Below are positions 46,015 through 57,225 of a stretch of 64,000 bases of DNA, piece after piece. Source of the stretch: Apoda limacodes (lineage: Eukaryota; Arthropoda; Insecta; Lepidoptera; Limacodidae); NCBI GenBank assembly GCA_946406115.1, contig OX291545.1:16134001-16198000 (forward strand), read 5' to 3'. The notes under the pieces are model-generated. The model was not told the DNA's origin. It did not search any database and saw nothing but the letters and a program-made list of their open reading frames with translations. The stretch's first letter is position 1; each line of letters begins with the position of its first letter. A program made the translations under genes and the position numbers.

Positions 46015-46305
46015 GCGAGGCTAATTAGGTACATAAATCAAAATTGTCGAGGCTGTTACATTTTCTTAGTCCAAACCAAAACGAAATAAAGTAATTATTT
46101 GTAGTATATAGTTTTAAACTACACATGTTTCATATTTCATAATCTGTAGTAAGTATATGTATAAATAAAATCATAATTTATGTTTGTGTAATCATTTATA
46201 TTTATAATAAAATCATTAAAAATGTTACATTATTTATTAGGAATTACAGCTCTTTAAATACAATGTATAAAGTAAAGAATAGCATATTATACAACAAGTG
46301 AAAAA
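46015..46305. other. AT-rich stretch, nothing recognised
   Basis: No supported feature. Confidence 0.4.
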
Positions 46306-46309
46306 AAAG

Positions 46310-46425
46310 GGAATTTAATTCGATGGACTAGTTGGATCCCGAGGGCAGCGAAGGATGCTAGAGGATTCTAGAGTAGGAGCGTTTTGAGCGGAGCGAGGGT
46401 TAGAAAAGACCAAGATGGATTTTTT
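46310..46425. other. GC-richer block, possible decayed transposon
   Basis: 'gatggactagttggatcccg', 'aggatgctagaggattctag' and 'gagcggagcgagggttagaa' stand out in composition. The 'gagcggagcgagg' word is frequent in lepidopteran repeats in my memory, but I cannot name the family or its ends. Confidence 0.3.
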
Positions 46426-46429
46426 TTAC

Positions 46430-47550
46430 GTGTTGTATACTCTAATTTTTACCATTGGCTGCGAGAAAATATAAAATACTACTATCACACATTTTGATAT
46501 ACATTTGGTAATTATTACCGATTGATCATTTGCGATTTGCATTTTCATTAAATTGATAAGCAACAAAATATTGCTTCAATAAACCTTCAAAGATAACCCA
46601 AAAACTTTGTCCTACACAACTTTGCAAAGCTCCCGTGTCAACTTTATTGAATTTTAACTATCTAATCGAGTGCACATAATTGAACGAAAGGGTCTAAGAA
46701 TAAATTTAATCTTTGAGTAAATTACGAATATAAAAATAAGCAGAGAATGTTCTCAAAAGGACGAGTAACACTTTTTAATGGTATCTTTAATACCGTTGAT
46801 CTTAAGAATAGACATCTATTTATAGATATTTACAAAACAACCCACTTGGACTAATACTGGAAAAGAACAGAAAAAATACAGAGCAAACAATAACTGTACC
46901 CTATGTATTTGGAATAGCTATAGGTATATTTCTGTTATTGTTATGTGACAAAACAAAGAAATATTGTTACTTAAAGCTATGTAGTATATTTGGGAAAATC
47001 TGGAGACAAGTCTATTTGGTAGAAAGGTCGACCCGGGGATCGGATCGGTGCTATTCCGGCACGCACCCACGACAAAATTAAATTAATTATGTTAGGAGAG
47101 AATCCCTTTATATACGAACATGTATGTATGAAGGTATGTGTTACACAAACCAATTTGTCAAATATATCCTTATTCCGAATTCCAAAGGAGCAATCTAAAT
47201 TATTAATTTATTCAATAAGCTGTTATTTTATTATTATCGCCATATTCAGCACAAGTTTACTTAACGTGTATCTCCTTACTGAAGTTCCGAAATTTCTAAA
47301 GATATAGTAATATGTAACTTTATCGATATGTAAAATAACTAACCTAACCTAACAATATCGATAATTTTCAACTTCCAAAAGATTTAATAGTTGTTAAATT
47401 GATTAGATGTAAAAATAACGGTACCTATTGTACGTTTTTCTTTTATTATTTTATTAAGGAGGACAAAATAAGGAATTTGTTTTGTTATCTTAGCTACTTT
47501 CTATGTTTAGAACAGAATAGAGAAAAATAATAATGGATTTATGTATATTC
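46430..47550. other. AT-rich stretch, nothing firmly recognised
   Basis: A short GC patch at 47028-47075 (gtcgacccggggatcggatc) might be a decayed tRNA-like head but lacks both promoter boxes. At 47321-47362 two near-identical atcgata words flank a taacctaaccta stretch. No gene. Confidence 0.45.
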
Positions 47551-47552
47551 GT

Positions 47553-47765
47553 TGACTCCCTCGCAGCCTAGTTGGTAGTGTGGCCGGCTGCTGTGCAGAG
47601 GGTATGGGTTCGATTACCGCACAGAACAAACATTATGTTTACAAAAAAAAATATAAGTGTATTCGTTGTCTGGTTTTCAGCTTTGATTAGTTCGGGACCA
47701 GATGACGTTGTGAAATTTGTCCGAAAATCATTATTATTATTATATCTTAGAAATAATAACAAATA
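47553..47765 (+). mobile_element. SINE family S2, plus-strand copy with (att)n tail
   Basis: gactccctcgcagcctagtt, 'ggtagtgtggccggctgctg', B-box gggttcgattaccgc (one base off) and 'acagaacaaacattatg'. It is then shortened to 'tcgttgtctggttttcag', 'gggaccagatgacgttgtga' and a short attattattat tail at about 47729-47743. Opposing 64-codon frames over it are incidental. Confidence 0.85.
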
Positions 47766-48065
47766 ATTTTATCTTCATCATTTTACTGATCCAAAACTGA
47801 GCTGACCTTGTAAACATTAAAACAAAGATTCAGTAAACAACAAAAAAACTAGAAAGTATTATTTAAGTTAGATCTAAATTTCTCATCTTTTTTAGGTATT
47901 TAGGTTCTTAATATGGTTATATCCATATGCATACCTATTCGTTTAGATATAATACCACACGATATTTAAATTTTAATTCCGTTATTTCTATAATCTATTG
48001 TAACTGTACACAAACTAAGAACAACAGTAATTGAGATAATTTACTTATGTGATTCATAATGTTTA
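47766..48065. other. AT-rich stretch, nothing recognised
   Basis: No supported feature. Confidence 0.4.
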
Positions 48066-48066
48066 C

Positions 48067-48125
48067 ACTAGCCCCTTCCCGAAACTTCGTCCGCGCGGAA
48101 GTTTAAAAAAGGAAAAGCTTTAAAC
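48067..48125 (+). mobile_element. Family A opening fragment
   Basis: ctagccccttcccgaaactt, 'cgtccgcgcggaagttta' and 'aaaaaggaaaagct': a family A-type start, cut off after some 55 bases. Confidence 0.5.
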
Positions 48126-48745
48126 TGTGTAAGGTTAAAAACCATTTATTTACATTGATAGAGAGTTGGAATAAATGATGAATGAGATCCATACTCTTGT
48201 AAAAGCTACAAAAATAAAAGAGAATGTGGGAAATGTTCAGCTGGTTAACTGGCAAGAGCCGCAGCCTTTTGCAGTAGAGCTTGAATGCCCAACGTATTAT
48301 TTACAGGGCCGCCCTTACAACTTCACTTAACTTACACTCCACTTTACTGTTGATTATTTATTTTTTACTAACATAGTGGACACCGTAGATTATGTTACAA
48401 GTATCTTAATGAAAGCTTCAAAAATAACCTTTTTTTGTCTAAGTAATACATTAAAATACCTACTCAGCCGGAAGATGCCCATTGTTAAACGTAGTCCTTT
48501 ATATACTTTCAAAACAATCGGTCTTGAGCTAACTGCTCCCTCCAGTGACTTTGTGCGGCTCTAAATTGGTCGTTTAAACACCAGTCCGTACTCCATGGTA
48601 TGATAAAAATTAGTCGACAAGGTATTTTTCTTAAAATATAGCAGCGTAAAATAAGAATCACACTTTATATATATATATATTTACATATAAATATTAAAGA
48701 ACGTTATATGACTGATTTATCAACGCTGAGCCAAAAAAACTAGAA
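48126..48745. other. AT-rich stretch, nothing recognised
   Basis: Includes a short at-dinucleotide run near 48667-48680. No supported feature. Confidence 0.45.
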
Positions 48746-48749
48746 ACAT

Positions 48750-48799
48750 GAAACTTCAAACTTCAAACTTCAAACTTCAAACTTCAAACTTCAAACTTT
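48750..48799 (+). repeat. Heptamer microsatellite (aaacttc)n
   Basis: About seven uninterrupted repeats of the 7-base word aaacttc. Confidence 0.95.
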
Positions 48800-48840
48800 A
48801 TATATTATGACTAAGAAAGAATTTTGCAAAATTAATGATC

Positions 48841-48992
48841 TAAGGGCGTTTGTGCACTGATTCGTATTTCGTCCGTAACCTTGTGTTGGTACGTAGGTAC
48901 ATAAAAAATAAAAACGAATCGGAAATTGCCACACACACAAAAACCACGGAAATGCATCGAATACGAATCAGTGCACAAACGCGCTAAGGGCG
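48841..48992. mobile_element. MITE with 8-bp flanking repeat (hAT-like, tentative)
   Basis: Perfect 23-base inverted arms, gcgtttgtgcactgattcgt+att (48846-48868) and the complement at 48960-48982, enclose about 90 bases containing a cacacacacaaaaa stretch. The word taagggcg occurs at 48841-48848 and 48985-48992 and could be an 8-bp target-site duplication as made by hAT elements. It overlaps the arm by a few bases on the left, so exact ends are uncertain. It sits in a family A-type repeat. Confidence 0.65.
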
Positions 48993-48999
48993 TAAAATA

Positions 49000-49145
49000 G
49001 AGGTTGCATGTTTGTGTGAAAATTCGTCGTTCTTTAAGTTACCGGAAAATCATACCTTGAGGGGTTAAAATAGAGAAAGGAAGTTTGTGTAGGTTCCGAC
49101 GGAATAAAAGAAATTGCGCGGGAAACGCCGCGGGAAAACAAATAG
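49000..49145 (-). mobile_element. Family A-type repeat, minus strand, partial
   Basis: 'aggttgcatgtttgtgtgaa', 'aattcgtcgttctttaagtt' and 'ggaagtttgtgtaggttccg', ending 'gcgcgggaaacgccgcggga'. This is the reversed opening of the family. Confidence 0.55.
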
Positions 49146-49965
49146 TGCTATATTTAAAAGCATCGATAATTGCCGATATTTGAATATATATGATAGGTTT
49201 ATTAATTTGTCTTCATCGAATCCAATCGTTTTGTCCAGAAATGCTATTCAGAAGCTCGTAGTACATTCGTTGGTGGATTCTGTGGAATCTTAGATAGTAA
49301 TATCACCTTGACTGAATGTCAAAGGTGACAATACTACCTATTCAGAATTAAATGCTAAATTCAATTCACATTGGAACAAGTACCGTTAATAACGTAAATG
49401 TAGTATTGAATCTTAATCTGCTCTTAACACGTACGTTTATCCTTTTGGTTTATTATAACAATAAATTTGTTTAATTTAGATAAGTATTGGAAAAAAAATA
49501 CTTGCTTTGATCTTCCGTCGCTAAAAAAACATTAACCAGCCACATTTTTAGGCTAAATTAGTTATGGTGTTAATCGCTTACACTGCTTACTGAAAACTAA
49601 GGCCCATAGAAATACACCGCCACAAGTAAAAAAAAATCATATGTTTTTTTAAGTAAAAAGAAAAAGTGCCAGCGCTTATTGTATACGACCTGAATGTTAG
49701 CTATTTTTAGATTCAAGGCGTGGCAACAGCGGTTAGTTTTTCGGTAGGGACAAAATAAATTAATTGATTGATGGTCAGGGCTTAGCGTGAGCTTGGCGTA
49801 ACTGATACGTGGCTGGTCAAGACATCCTCCTGCCCTTCGCTTTAAACCTTTTTGGATTTTTGTGCTAAATTTCTTTTTCTTTTCGAACCTTAAACATGAT
49901 TTTCTTTTTGTTTTCCGACAATTTTAATTTGTGCAATAATAATAAAAATAGTAGATTACTGCAGA
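49146..49965. other. AT-rich stretch, nothing recognised
   Basis: No supported feature. Confidence 0.45.
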
Positions 49966-49967
49966 GG

Positions 49968-50090
49968 TCTGTAATTACGGCTTTGCTGGCAGCACTAAGC
50001 TAAGCTCGAGGCCATCATAGCGTATAGCCAACAGCGTAGTCATTGAATACCAATGCTTGTCAAGTGCTTTACTCAAACAATGCGAATAAT
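49968..50090 (-). repeat. Possible third, diverged copy of family U
   Basis: 'attacggctttgctggcagc' and 'cttgtcaagtgctttactca'+'aacaatgcg' lie in the same order and spacing as 'attactgccgcggcccgc' and 'cttgtatagtgcttttctca'+'aacaagcgtg' in the copy at 53455-53912. Weak but collinear. Confidence 0.4.
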
Positions 50091-50435
50091 TTAAATAAAA
50101 CCACCTTAGAGAGTCGACTGCTGAAAGAAGGTTGTCAAAATAATTATCACAATACAAGCATTTTTCAGTAAAATCCTGACTATATTTGAAACAAAGCTCG
50201 ACAATAATAGATTTTTAAGGGATGAAGAAAACTCACCAGCAATTAAATTTCATACAGCTTTACTGGCACCTATTTGAGTAGCGCGGAAAAATTGACACGA
50301 CTGCCAAAATAATGATCACATTGCAAGCATTTTTGTGAAACTACTTACTACTATGTGTTACGGTGTTAACTCGCTAGGGCGCTGCAATTTATCTAATTTT
50401 ATCTTCATCCATGAAAATTTTGAGGCATCGTCAAC
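50091..50435. other. Nothing recognised
   Basis: No supported feature. Confidence 0.4.
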
Positions 50436-50439
50436 CTTT

Positions 50440-50530
50440 TCAAGCAGTGGAGTGAAAATTAATATAGAATAATTTTCATTCCGATCGAGAGCTACAACGG
50501 GAATAGGTTTTGCCTCGGGGAAAAATCAAA
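50440..50530 (-). mobile_element. Family A fragment
   Basis: 'ttttcattccgatcgagagc' and 'tacaacgggaataggttttg' resemble the minus-strand openings at 15940 and 32200. Confidence 0.45.
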
Positions 50531-51555
50531 AAGCTAAACCAGCTAATAAGCTATAAACACTTTATTTGGACGCGCTCCATAACTTCCTAAGTTCCATCAA
50601 TATTATGAACTGTAACAAGGTAAGTGAATTGACTTTTCAAATAAAGGCTTGCTGTTGACTTTGCAGATGCATTTGCATGAGAGTAAACTCGATATGAGAG
50701 GAGAGAATCACGAAATTCCTCAACACGACAAATACTCGAGCGCTTGTGAAAATATACCGTAGCAAGCTCTAACGTATATTAGTTACAAGCAAACGAACTA
50801 TTTCTAAACTGCTTCATAATTAATACGAAAGGTAAAATTGTTCATGTACATAGGCAAAAATTGCTGTAGCAAAATATAGCTTTTATTCTAGTTAAAGATA
50901 TTGCATCATAATATATGTACGTGTTCTTAGGCCGCCCTAAAACCTCTTGTCACTTGTCATTTTCCTAAGATTAGGAAGTTTTCGAAATTAAGGCCAAAAC
51001 ACCTAAATATTTTTAGAATCATTTAGACAGGCATGAGTGATAAATATAGATAGAGTAGTAAAATACATCTCCAAGACGAAAAACGGATTGCATTTAGTTT
51101 TCTATGTTTTTTGGATGTTTAAAAAACGGAAAAAAATTAAAACATTTTGCCCATATAAGGCTTTTTCAACCTTACCTTAAAATATATATGATCAGATTAT
51201 TGTCTTGGAAATAGATTTTTCTACTACATGAGTCTAAAAAAACAGCAATAAAATGTCTCAGGTCCTTGCATTCATACATGTGCCCATGATATCTAAATGT
51301 TTCTAAAAAATATACTGGTATCATTCCGGCATTTCGCCATAAATTGTAAAATTTCCGTGCTAGAGGAATATGGGGGCCAAGGAACATGTAAATGATACAA
51401 GGCTTACTAAAATCAAGGACGTTCTTAGTATGAACATCTTCTTACTATTGGCAATAAGGTACCTAAACCTTATTGCTTCTACATGGTACTTATGTAAAAA
51501 AAATATTAACCATCCGTAGCGATGAAAAATAAAGTGAGTAGACATCATAAATCTA
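50531..51555. other. AT-rich stretch, nothing recognised
   Basis: Two overlapping minus-strand frames (51172-51387 and 51360-51548) have no known motif and no conserved composition. I leave them unannotated. Confidence 0.45.
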
Positions 51556-51559
51556 TTTT

Positions 51560-51685
51560 CGAGATTATCGCCGCTTCGCGTTGTAGGGTATCAGTGAGAT
51601 TAATGATAACTTTGCATTGCCAACTCTTTGCACAGCCAAATATAGGTTATCTCGGAACATTATTGATTGAGTCTTCTGAAAGATA
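51560..51685 (+). repeat. Diverged dispersed repeat, partner of 28.7 kb
   Basis: Shares 'atcag.gagattaatgataa', 'cattgcca.ctctttg' and 'aggttatct' in order with 28740-28805. Confidence 0.5.
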
Positions 51686-53450
51686 AGGTTAAGTTACGAA
51701 GTATGCATGTAGAAAATGACACGAGGTCGTCGCATATTTTTAGCTGATCTGTGTGTATTTATAACGTAAGGCGCAATAACTACCTAAATTGCACCGCCAA
51801 AAGCTATTTCGGAAATGTTACATACCAATGATTTAGAACTAGTTTTAAGCTAATTTTAAAATGCCATAAGAAAGTTTGTATGTAGACAAAGGTGCTTAAA
51901 TTAATGAAAGCTTTACCGGTTTAAAAAAGAGAATGTTTAAGTCGGAATTTAGTATTCCGAACAATATCATCTTAAACTACGATATATAGTTTGCATCCCA
52001 TAGCCAAATTGACTGAAAAGTATTTGGTATTATTACAAAAGGTCGTAAAAAATTAAACAGTAAAAAATAAAGTAGCCCTTTTACTAACGTGCATTAGTGT
52101 GCTTTTATAAAATGCTTATACAACTTTGTTGATGACAGAAAATAGCTATATCCATAAAATTTCATCGTCTATTTCCTGTGATCTTTATTTGTCATAGTCT
52201 GACTACAATGTTTTTAAAATCTTTGTACCAAAAATTGTGCTGAAAGAGGAAACAAGGTTTTATTTGCACATTTTTGGTTGTAAATAACTTAAAGCTAACG
52301 TTTTGAATTAAAAAAAAAATTGTATTGAAACTTATAAAAATAACTCCAATAAATCCAAAGTAAGCCTGCAAGTAAGTAACGCTTGCAATAAGTGAAAATT
52401 ACTGCTAAAACTGCCAAATTTAATACCATTACTTTAGTTCTTATTAAAATAGTGAACGGTGACTGTGACAGACAGATACGTAATTGAAACTATATAACGG
52501 TTTTCTATTTGCTTTGGTACAGAATCCTAAGACTTCGTTTTTCTCAGATTAAAAACTATGTCCATTCATTTCAAACCATCTCTGAGAAATCAGAGGGAAA
52601 TTGCCATAATTTTTCGTACTACTTTTGTGTCAAAATAACTTCGTTATAATCAAATCTTCGCAGAAACGACATTCTGAACCAATTGCAGATAAATGTTAGT
52701 CTAACAATATAATTAGTTATTGCTAGTTACACCAGATAGTGTGATACACCGGAACAAATGCTTCCGTTCCACACTGAAGTGACAAAATGGTCTACGACCA
52801 AGAAAAACATATAACGATTCAAAACTTAAAAGTTAGGTTACTGGAATTCGGTAAGTAAATCCGACAGTGCTATGACGATGACACGGGATGGGAGGATAAA
52901 ATAGATAAAAAGAAAATTACTAAATTTAAATCCATCGACGATTTGATTAATTTATAAAGCAGGTCAGTTTGTATATTAAAACCATAGAATAAACAAAAGG
53001 GTAAGGTTTAAACGCACGTTACTGCTCCGCTTTTTGAGCACTTAGCGAGAAAGGTTTTAAGCTTTTAGTTAGAGTCACATGTGTTATCTAGAGGCAATTT
53101 TGTCACTAATATTTAAAAAAAAATGGTTTAATTAACAATTTTTTTTTTATTTTTAGAATATAGACAAATCTTTTAAAAACGTTATAATGATAAAAAAAAT
53201 AACAGTTTTCCTATCACGTATACAAGTAAAAACTTAAATACCTGCCATGTTTTTATTGCCTTCACAAAATCAACCCAAAGACCTGATTCAGCGCCTTTAT
53301 CTAGAAGCCATGTGCGTAGCATCAAAGGGATCGCGACTAAAGTCACACTTTACGTACAGCTATCCTACATGGATCATCTTTTCTAATAAACGGGCTATAT
53401 TTTATCATGTCGACGATCAATCGTATGGTATTATAGTTCCTGAGATTAAT
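51686..53450. other. AT-rich stretch, nothing recognised
   Basis: The 70-codon frame at 53247-53459 has a less biased composition than most, but no motif I know and no second exon that I can pair with it. Confidence 0.45.
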
Positions 53451-53454
53451 ATGT

Positions 53455-53912
53455 TATAGTACATTACTGCCGCGGCCCGCAAACGCAGCATGACCGGGCG
53501 ATCGTGGGTATGCGGGCCGAGGCATGCATCACAAAGTCCGGTTATCAGTTGTGGCCAAAGCTTGTATAGTGCTTTTCTCAAACAAGCGTGTAAAAAAACT
53601 AATTATACTGACAAGTGTATTGACAATAATAAAATAGTTTAGATAATTTTGCCGCCAATGCACGGCGTTCAAATGTCGATTTCTTTTTTTACCTTTTTAA
53701 AGTGAAAACTTTATTGCGCGCGCTTGGTTGGGGACCTATTTCGTGGAACGTACGTCCGTACGGGCGATCAAGGGGAAAGCGCGGCGGGGAAGGGGAAGAG
53801 GCGGCGGTCGGATAAAACATTGCGGGTCGCTCTCTAATACTGTACTGCAAGTACGATTTATCCCAAAGAAGCTTTTACCAGATATGGTCGCATATCGTAG
53901 AATGTTTAAAAA
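53455..53912 (-). mobile_element. Unnamed repeat family U, most complete copy
   Basis: On the minus strand it matches 21640-22035 over its whole length but keeps a very GC-rich centre (about 53725-53815, with cggcggggaaggggaagagg and gcgcgcgc-type words) that the other copy has lost. It also contains an extra cccacgatcgcccggtcat-type segment near 53495-53510. Frames inside (53728-53928) are low-complexity Arg/Gly runs without meaning. Confidence 0.65.
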
Positions 53913-54150
53913 AATACTATTATTTTAATCCCTATTCAATATGGAATGGTTCTCTCCAAAAGCACACGGATAAAACACCTGCACAACTAAAATATGTATC
54001 TGAATGCGATAATAATATCCAATTGTACTTCACGCTTCAAACTTTCATTTTACCTAGTTTCTTCTCTCGGTGAATAAAGAGACTTTAAATTCAATAAAAT
54101 ACTTTGCTGCTTTAGTGGAACCTCTAAAAATCTGCAGTGGATATTGCATA
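53913..54150. other. Nothing recognised
   Basis: No supported feature. Confidence 0.4.
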
Positions 54151-54151
54151 T

Positions 54152-54350
54152 AAAAAACTGGTTGCCTGTAAAGTCGGTATACGGGCGAAAGTTTTACGTG
54201 ACAATGATTTTATGTCTGTCTCTCTCGCTCTTAGGCGGGCGCGTGCCTCTCACTCGCTCTCATTGTGAGCGCATAACGTGAGCGGAGCGTAACGCAGTTT
54301 CTTGAAGTGTCACCCGGCAAACCAATTTATAAGACGTTGTCACGTCAAAA
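54152..54350 (-). mobile_element. 200-bp element, family N, copy 2
   Basis: Reverse complement of 14973-15172 with about one base substitution (gggcgaaag here against the complement of ctttcaccc there) and one T fewer in the end run. See copy 1 for structure. Confidence 0.75.
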
Positions 54351-56020
54351 TCTTTTAAATATAATTTGATCGAATCTATAAATATTGTATTGTATAATGT
54401 ATAATTATTTTAATTAACCATTTTTAAAAATTTCAATTTAAATATAGCAATATTCACTTTACCAAAATTTCAGATGACATTTTTTTACAAAATAGCACTT
54501 CATTGTTACAATACAACAGAGACTATCTATAATTTTATAAAATCAATTGTTTCTTTCTCTGATTTATTATTTTTTATGAATTCCTAAGAGTTGCTCGTTT
54601 TATCTGTCGGTCTATCGGTTAAAGGGTGGCCGCTAACCAGCGTAGTCTATTAGTACGCACGACGCAGGTTAACAGACAACATTTAACAGGTTAAAAATTT
54701 AAAACATTGTATGTTCTATCTACTATTCTATTTCAGCGCTTAGTGACCGACGATACACGACGTGAAGATACATTAAATTTAAACCAACAATAAACTATTC
54801 ATCTGATTTGATGGTTTATTAAGGGAACCCTAAAACATACATTTAAGTTAAAACAAAGGACTTATATATCACTAACATCCTATTGCTTTAACTGTAATTA
54901 ACAAAAGTGTTTCCTGTATAAATTGGTTATGGTATATCTATCTCATAATATATAACTTACAACCATCCGAGAAGTCAAACTTTCAAACTTTCTGCAAATC
55001 AAATCTGCGATTAAAACTCAGCCGCTGTGAAGCCGTACGAGGAAGAACTAATTTTGCAGTTAAATATTACTTAACTAGCTTTTGCTGCGGCTTCGTCGCC
55101 GTAACTAGTAATAATAAAAATACTAATAAAATGAGGCTAAATAATTGTGTCTGTAAATATTTCTATGTAGAGTGTTGAAATTTTTAATGATTGATGCCAA
55201 AATTTAAAAAATGGAGAAACTTTGATAAAGAGTACTATTAAGATATATAGGACTATTTAGTGATCATTGTTTATATTTTAAGAATTGTTTATAGAAAGTA
55301 GAAATACATGTGACACGAAAAGAAACTCCCGTTAGAGTGCCAAAACTAGTTGAGCTATTAACTGAAACATGTGATTTAACAATAACTTTTAATCGATTAA
55401 AATAAGGAGTTAATAATGACATCTTATGGGAATCAAATGAAAAGATTAAAAATATAATGATAAATATTGAAACACTATCTTAAAAAAATTTAAAAAACAA
55501 TATATAGGAAATGCTGTAAAACCAACCAATGTATCACTCAAAGAAAAATATTAATTATATTGATTAGGCATACTATATTATAAAGGTGTAATTATATGAG
55601 GTAGTGCATGGCATGATATGGCAATAAAAGTTTCCTAGGATCTTTAACTTAAATGCAGAAATTTTCTATAAAAATGTTCAGGTGGTTATTAAAAAATTCG
55701 AAGATATTGAATTCGACTCGGAAGAATAATCATTTCATCAACCTAGTTTGAAGAAAAAGCTAACTTATACTTTAGACGTCAGGAATTTTTATTAAAGTAT
55801 CCAAAATTCAGTGAGGAGTCGAAAAGAAGGTGAGCAAGTTATTTAAAACACGTAATTTATATCAGGAATTCGGTAATATTAAAAACGCTTTTTCTATTCT
55901 CATTTTAAAATATGTCGTGAAATCCATTTTTTTTAATAAATATGTAAATAAATTTTGTGATTTAGGTATCATCCATTTTATTTTAGCCTACATTACGGAT
56001 TTTAACTAATATGGATATAA
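54351..56020. other. AT-rich stretch, almost nothing recognised
   Basis: 55074-55110 (taactagcttttgctgcggc, then ttcgtcgcc) is a family A opening scrap. Otherwise nothing supported. Confidence 0.45.
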
Positions 56021-56022
56021 AA

Positions 56023-56165
56023 GACCCGAAGGGCATAAGTGGTATAATGTTGGAACGCCATGTTGAAAGTCCTGGGTTCAATTCCCAGTAGGGGCAACCA
56101 CTAACCAAAAAGTTCATCTCGACTCCAGTGTTTGCCTGGTCGGTGATATACACTCCAGTTATCAA
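56023..56165 (+). mobile_element. tRNA-derived SINE head, third family (S3)
   Basis: An A-box-like gggcataagtggtataatg and a good B-box (gggttcaattccc, 56073-56085) about 40 bases on. A short body follows: ggggcaaccactaaccaaaa, 'tcatctcgactccagtgttt', 'gcctggtcggtgatatacac'. The acceptor arms do not pair, so not a functional tRNA. Confidence 0.65.
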
Positions 56166-56630
56166 GTTCGTGTAGCGTTTAGGTTTGTCGTAATATGTTA
56201 TAATACACTCACGTTCTAAAACAATGAATCAAAATGTCATTGTACATATTTAGCTAAGCAGCGCTATATAGTATTTACGATATTAAATGGAGACGGAGGA
56301 AGTTATATGGATTTTCTGCCGCAAATATAATTTTCAAAGAGGAGTACGTACTCGTGTGAATATGTAAACTCGTATAAACTCTGCAGGCAATAATTTCCTG
56401 TTATATTAAATCCTTGAAAAGGTAAACATTGCGAGATATAGCTAACGTTTACTAGACCTAAGAATTGAAAAGGTATATGTACCTAGAGTAGGTAGGTATA
56501 TCATTTACCTACATGTTAATTTTTCGTTTCTATCAAAGATATATTTTGTTCATCTCGACAGAAATTTATTTGAATCAATTAAAAAAAGTGTTTTGAAGAA
56601 GAAACGTAAAGGAACTGAAGTAATTTACAT
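56166..56630. other. AT-rich stretch, nothing recognised
   Basis: No supported feature. Confidence 0.4.
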
Positions 56631-56635
56631 AAAAC

Positions 56636-57225
56636 TAGCTGACCAGGTGAACGTTGTTTCAGGCGAACTGCCGCGCCAACCTATTGTTAAAAGGTTGTAC
56701 TTATTTGGAAACCTTCCCCAGCGTGTGCATAACAACTTGTGTATGTCACTGTACTCCTCCTAAACGGCTTGACCGATTTAAATGTTTTTTTTTTGAAGTG
56801 AAAACTTATTTAGCGGCGCTGTGCACTTTTTTTGTGATGGGTAAAAACTGTTGAACTCGCGTTAGGACACGTGACCTTTATTTACATTAGGTTAGTTTTT
56901 ATTTTTAGTATATGGCGATTATAAATAGTACACGGAGGTTGGATATGGGATTTTCATTCTATGACAGATTGAGCTGTCAAATTTACAACGTCAACAAAAG
57001 TTATTATTTTTAATAAATAAATATGGATAAGAAGTGATAGGAAGTAAATAGCGAGTATCTTTTCACTTCTGCTGGCACTCCCGGAGTGCAACCCGTTTTT
57101 TTTTTTTGTATGCGTTTGTGTTTAGGAGCCGTTTAGGAGGAGTACAGTGACATACACAAGTTGTTATGCACACGCTGGGGAAGGTTTCCAAATAAGTACA
57201 ACACGTACAGTAGAATTATATATAT
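56636..57225. mobile_element. Fold-back composite: family C arms around element E
   Basis: Outer parts are family C: opening ctagctgaccaggtgaacgt at 56638 and ending 'cgtacagtagaattatata' at 57205-57223. Within, 56694-56769 and 57127-57202 are perfect inverted repeats of 76 bases that include the family C word gtttaggaggagtacagtga. Between the arms lies element E (56790-57112). The head of family C followed by its tail in reverse, then again forward, suggests an inverted duplication or two opposed insertions. Confidence 0.75.
56790..57112 (+). mobile_element. Element E, copy 1
   Basis: Runs from gaagtgaaaacttatttagc, 'ggcgctgtgcac', 'actcgcgttaggacacgtga', 'atatggcgattataaatagt' and 'gacagattgagctgtcaa' to 'cttttcacttctgctggcac' and 'tcccggagtgcaacccgttt', ending in a T-run. 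The ends share gaagtgaaaa in inverted order. A second copy, inverted, is at 60178-60545. The cgggttgcactccgggagtg word is one I associate with lepidopteran repeats, family unnamed. Confidence 0.7.

Noticed and set aside
47341..47355. Telomere-type (ttagg)n repeat
   Set aside because: Only two units of ccta-a words. Too short to mean more than chance.
51172..51548. Two overlapping minus-strand frames as one frameshifted gene
   Set aside because: No recognisable motif in either, and joining them gives no family pattern.
53728..53928. Arg/Gly-rich frame as a possible small protein
   Set aside because: It comes from the GC-rich core of a repeat. The homologous repeat at 21.7 kb lacks this region entirely.
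56023..56100. Functional tRNA gene
   Set aside because: The B-box is intact, but the ends do not form an acceptor stem and a SINE-like body follows.
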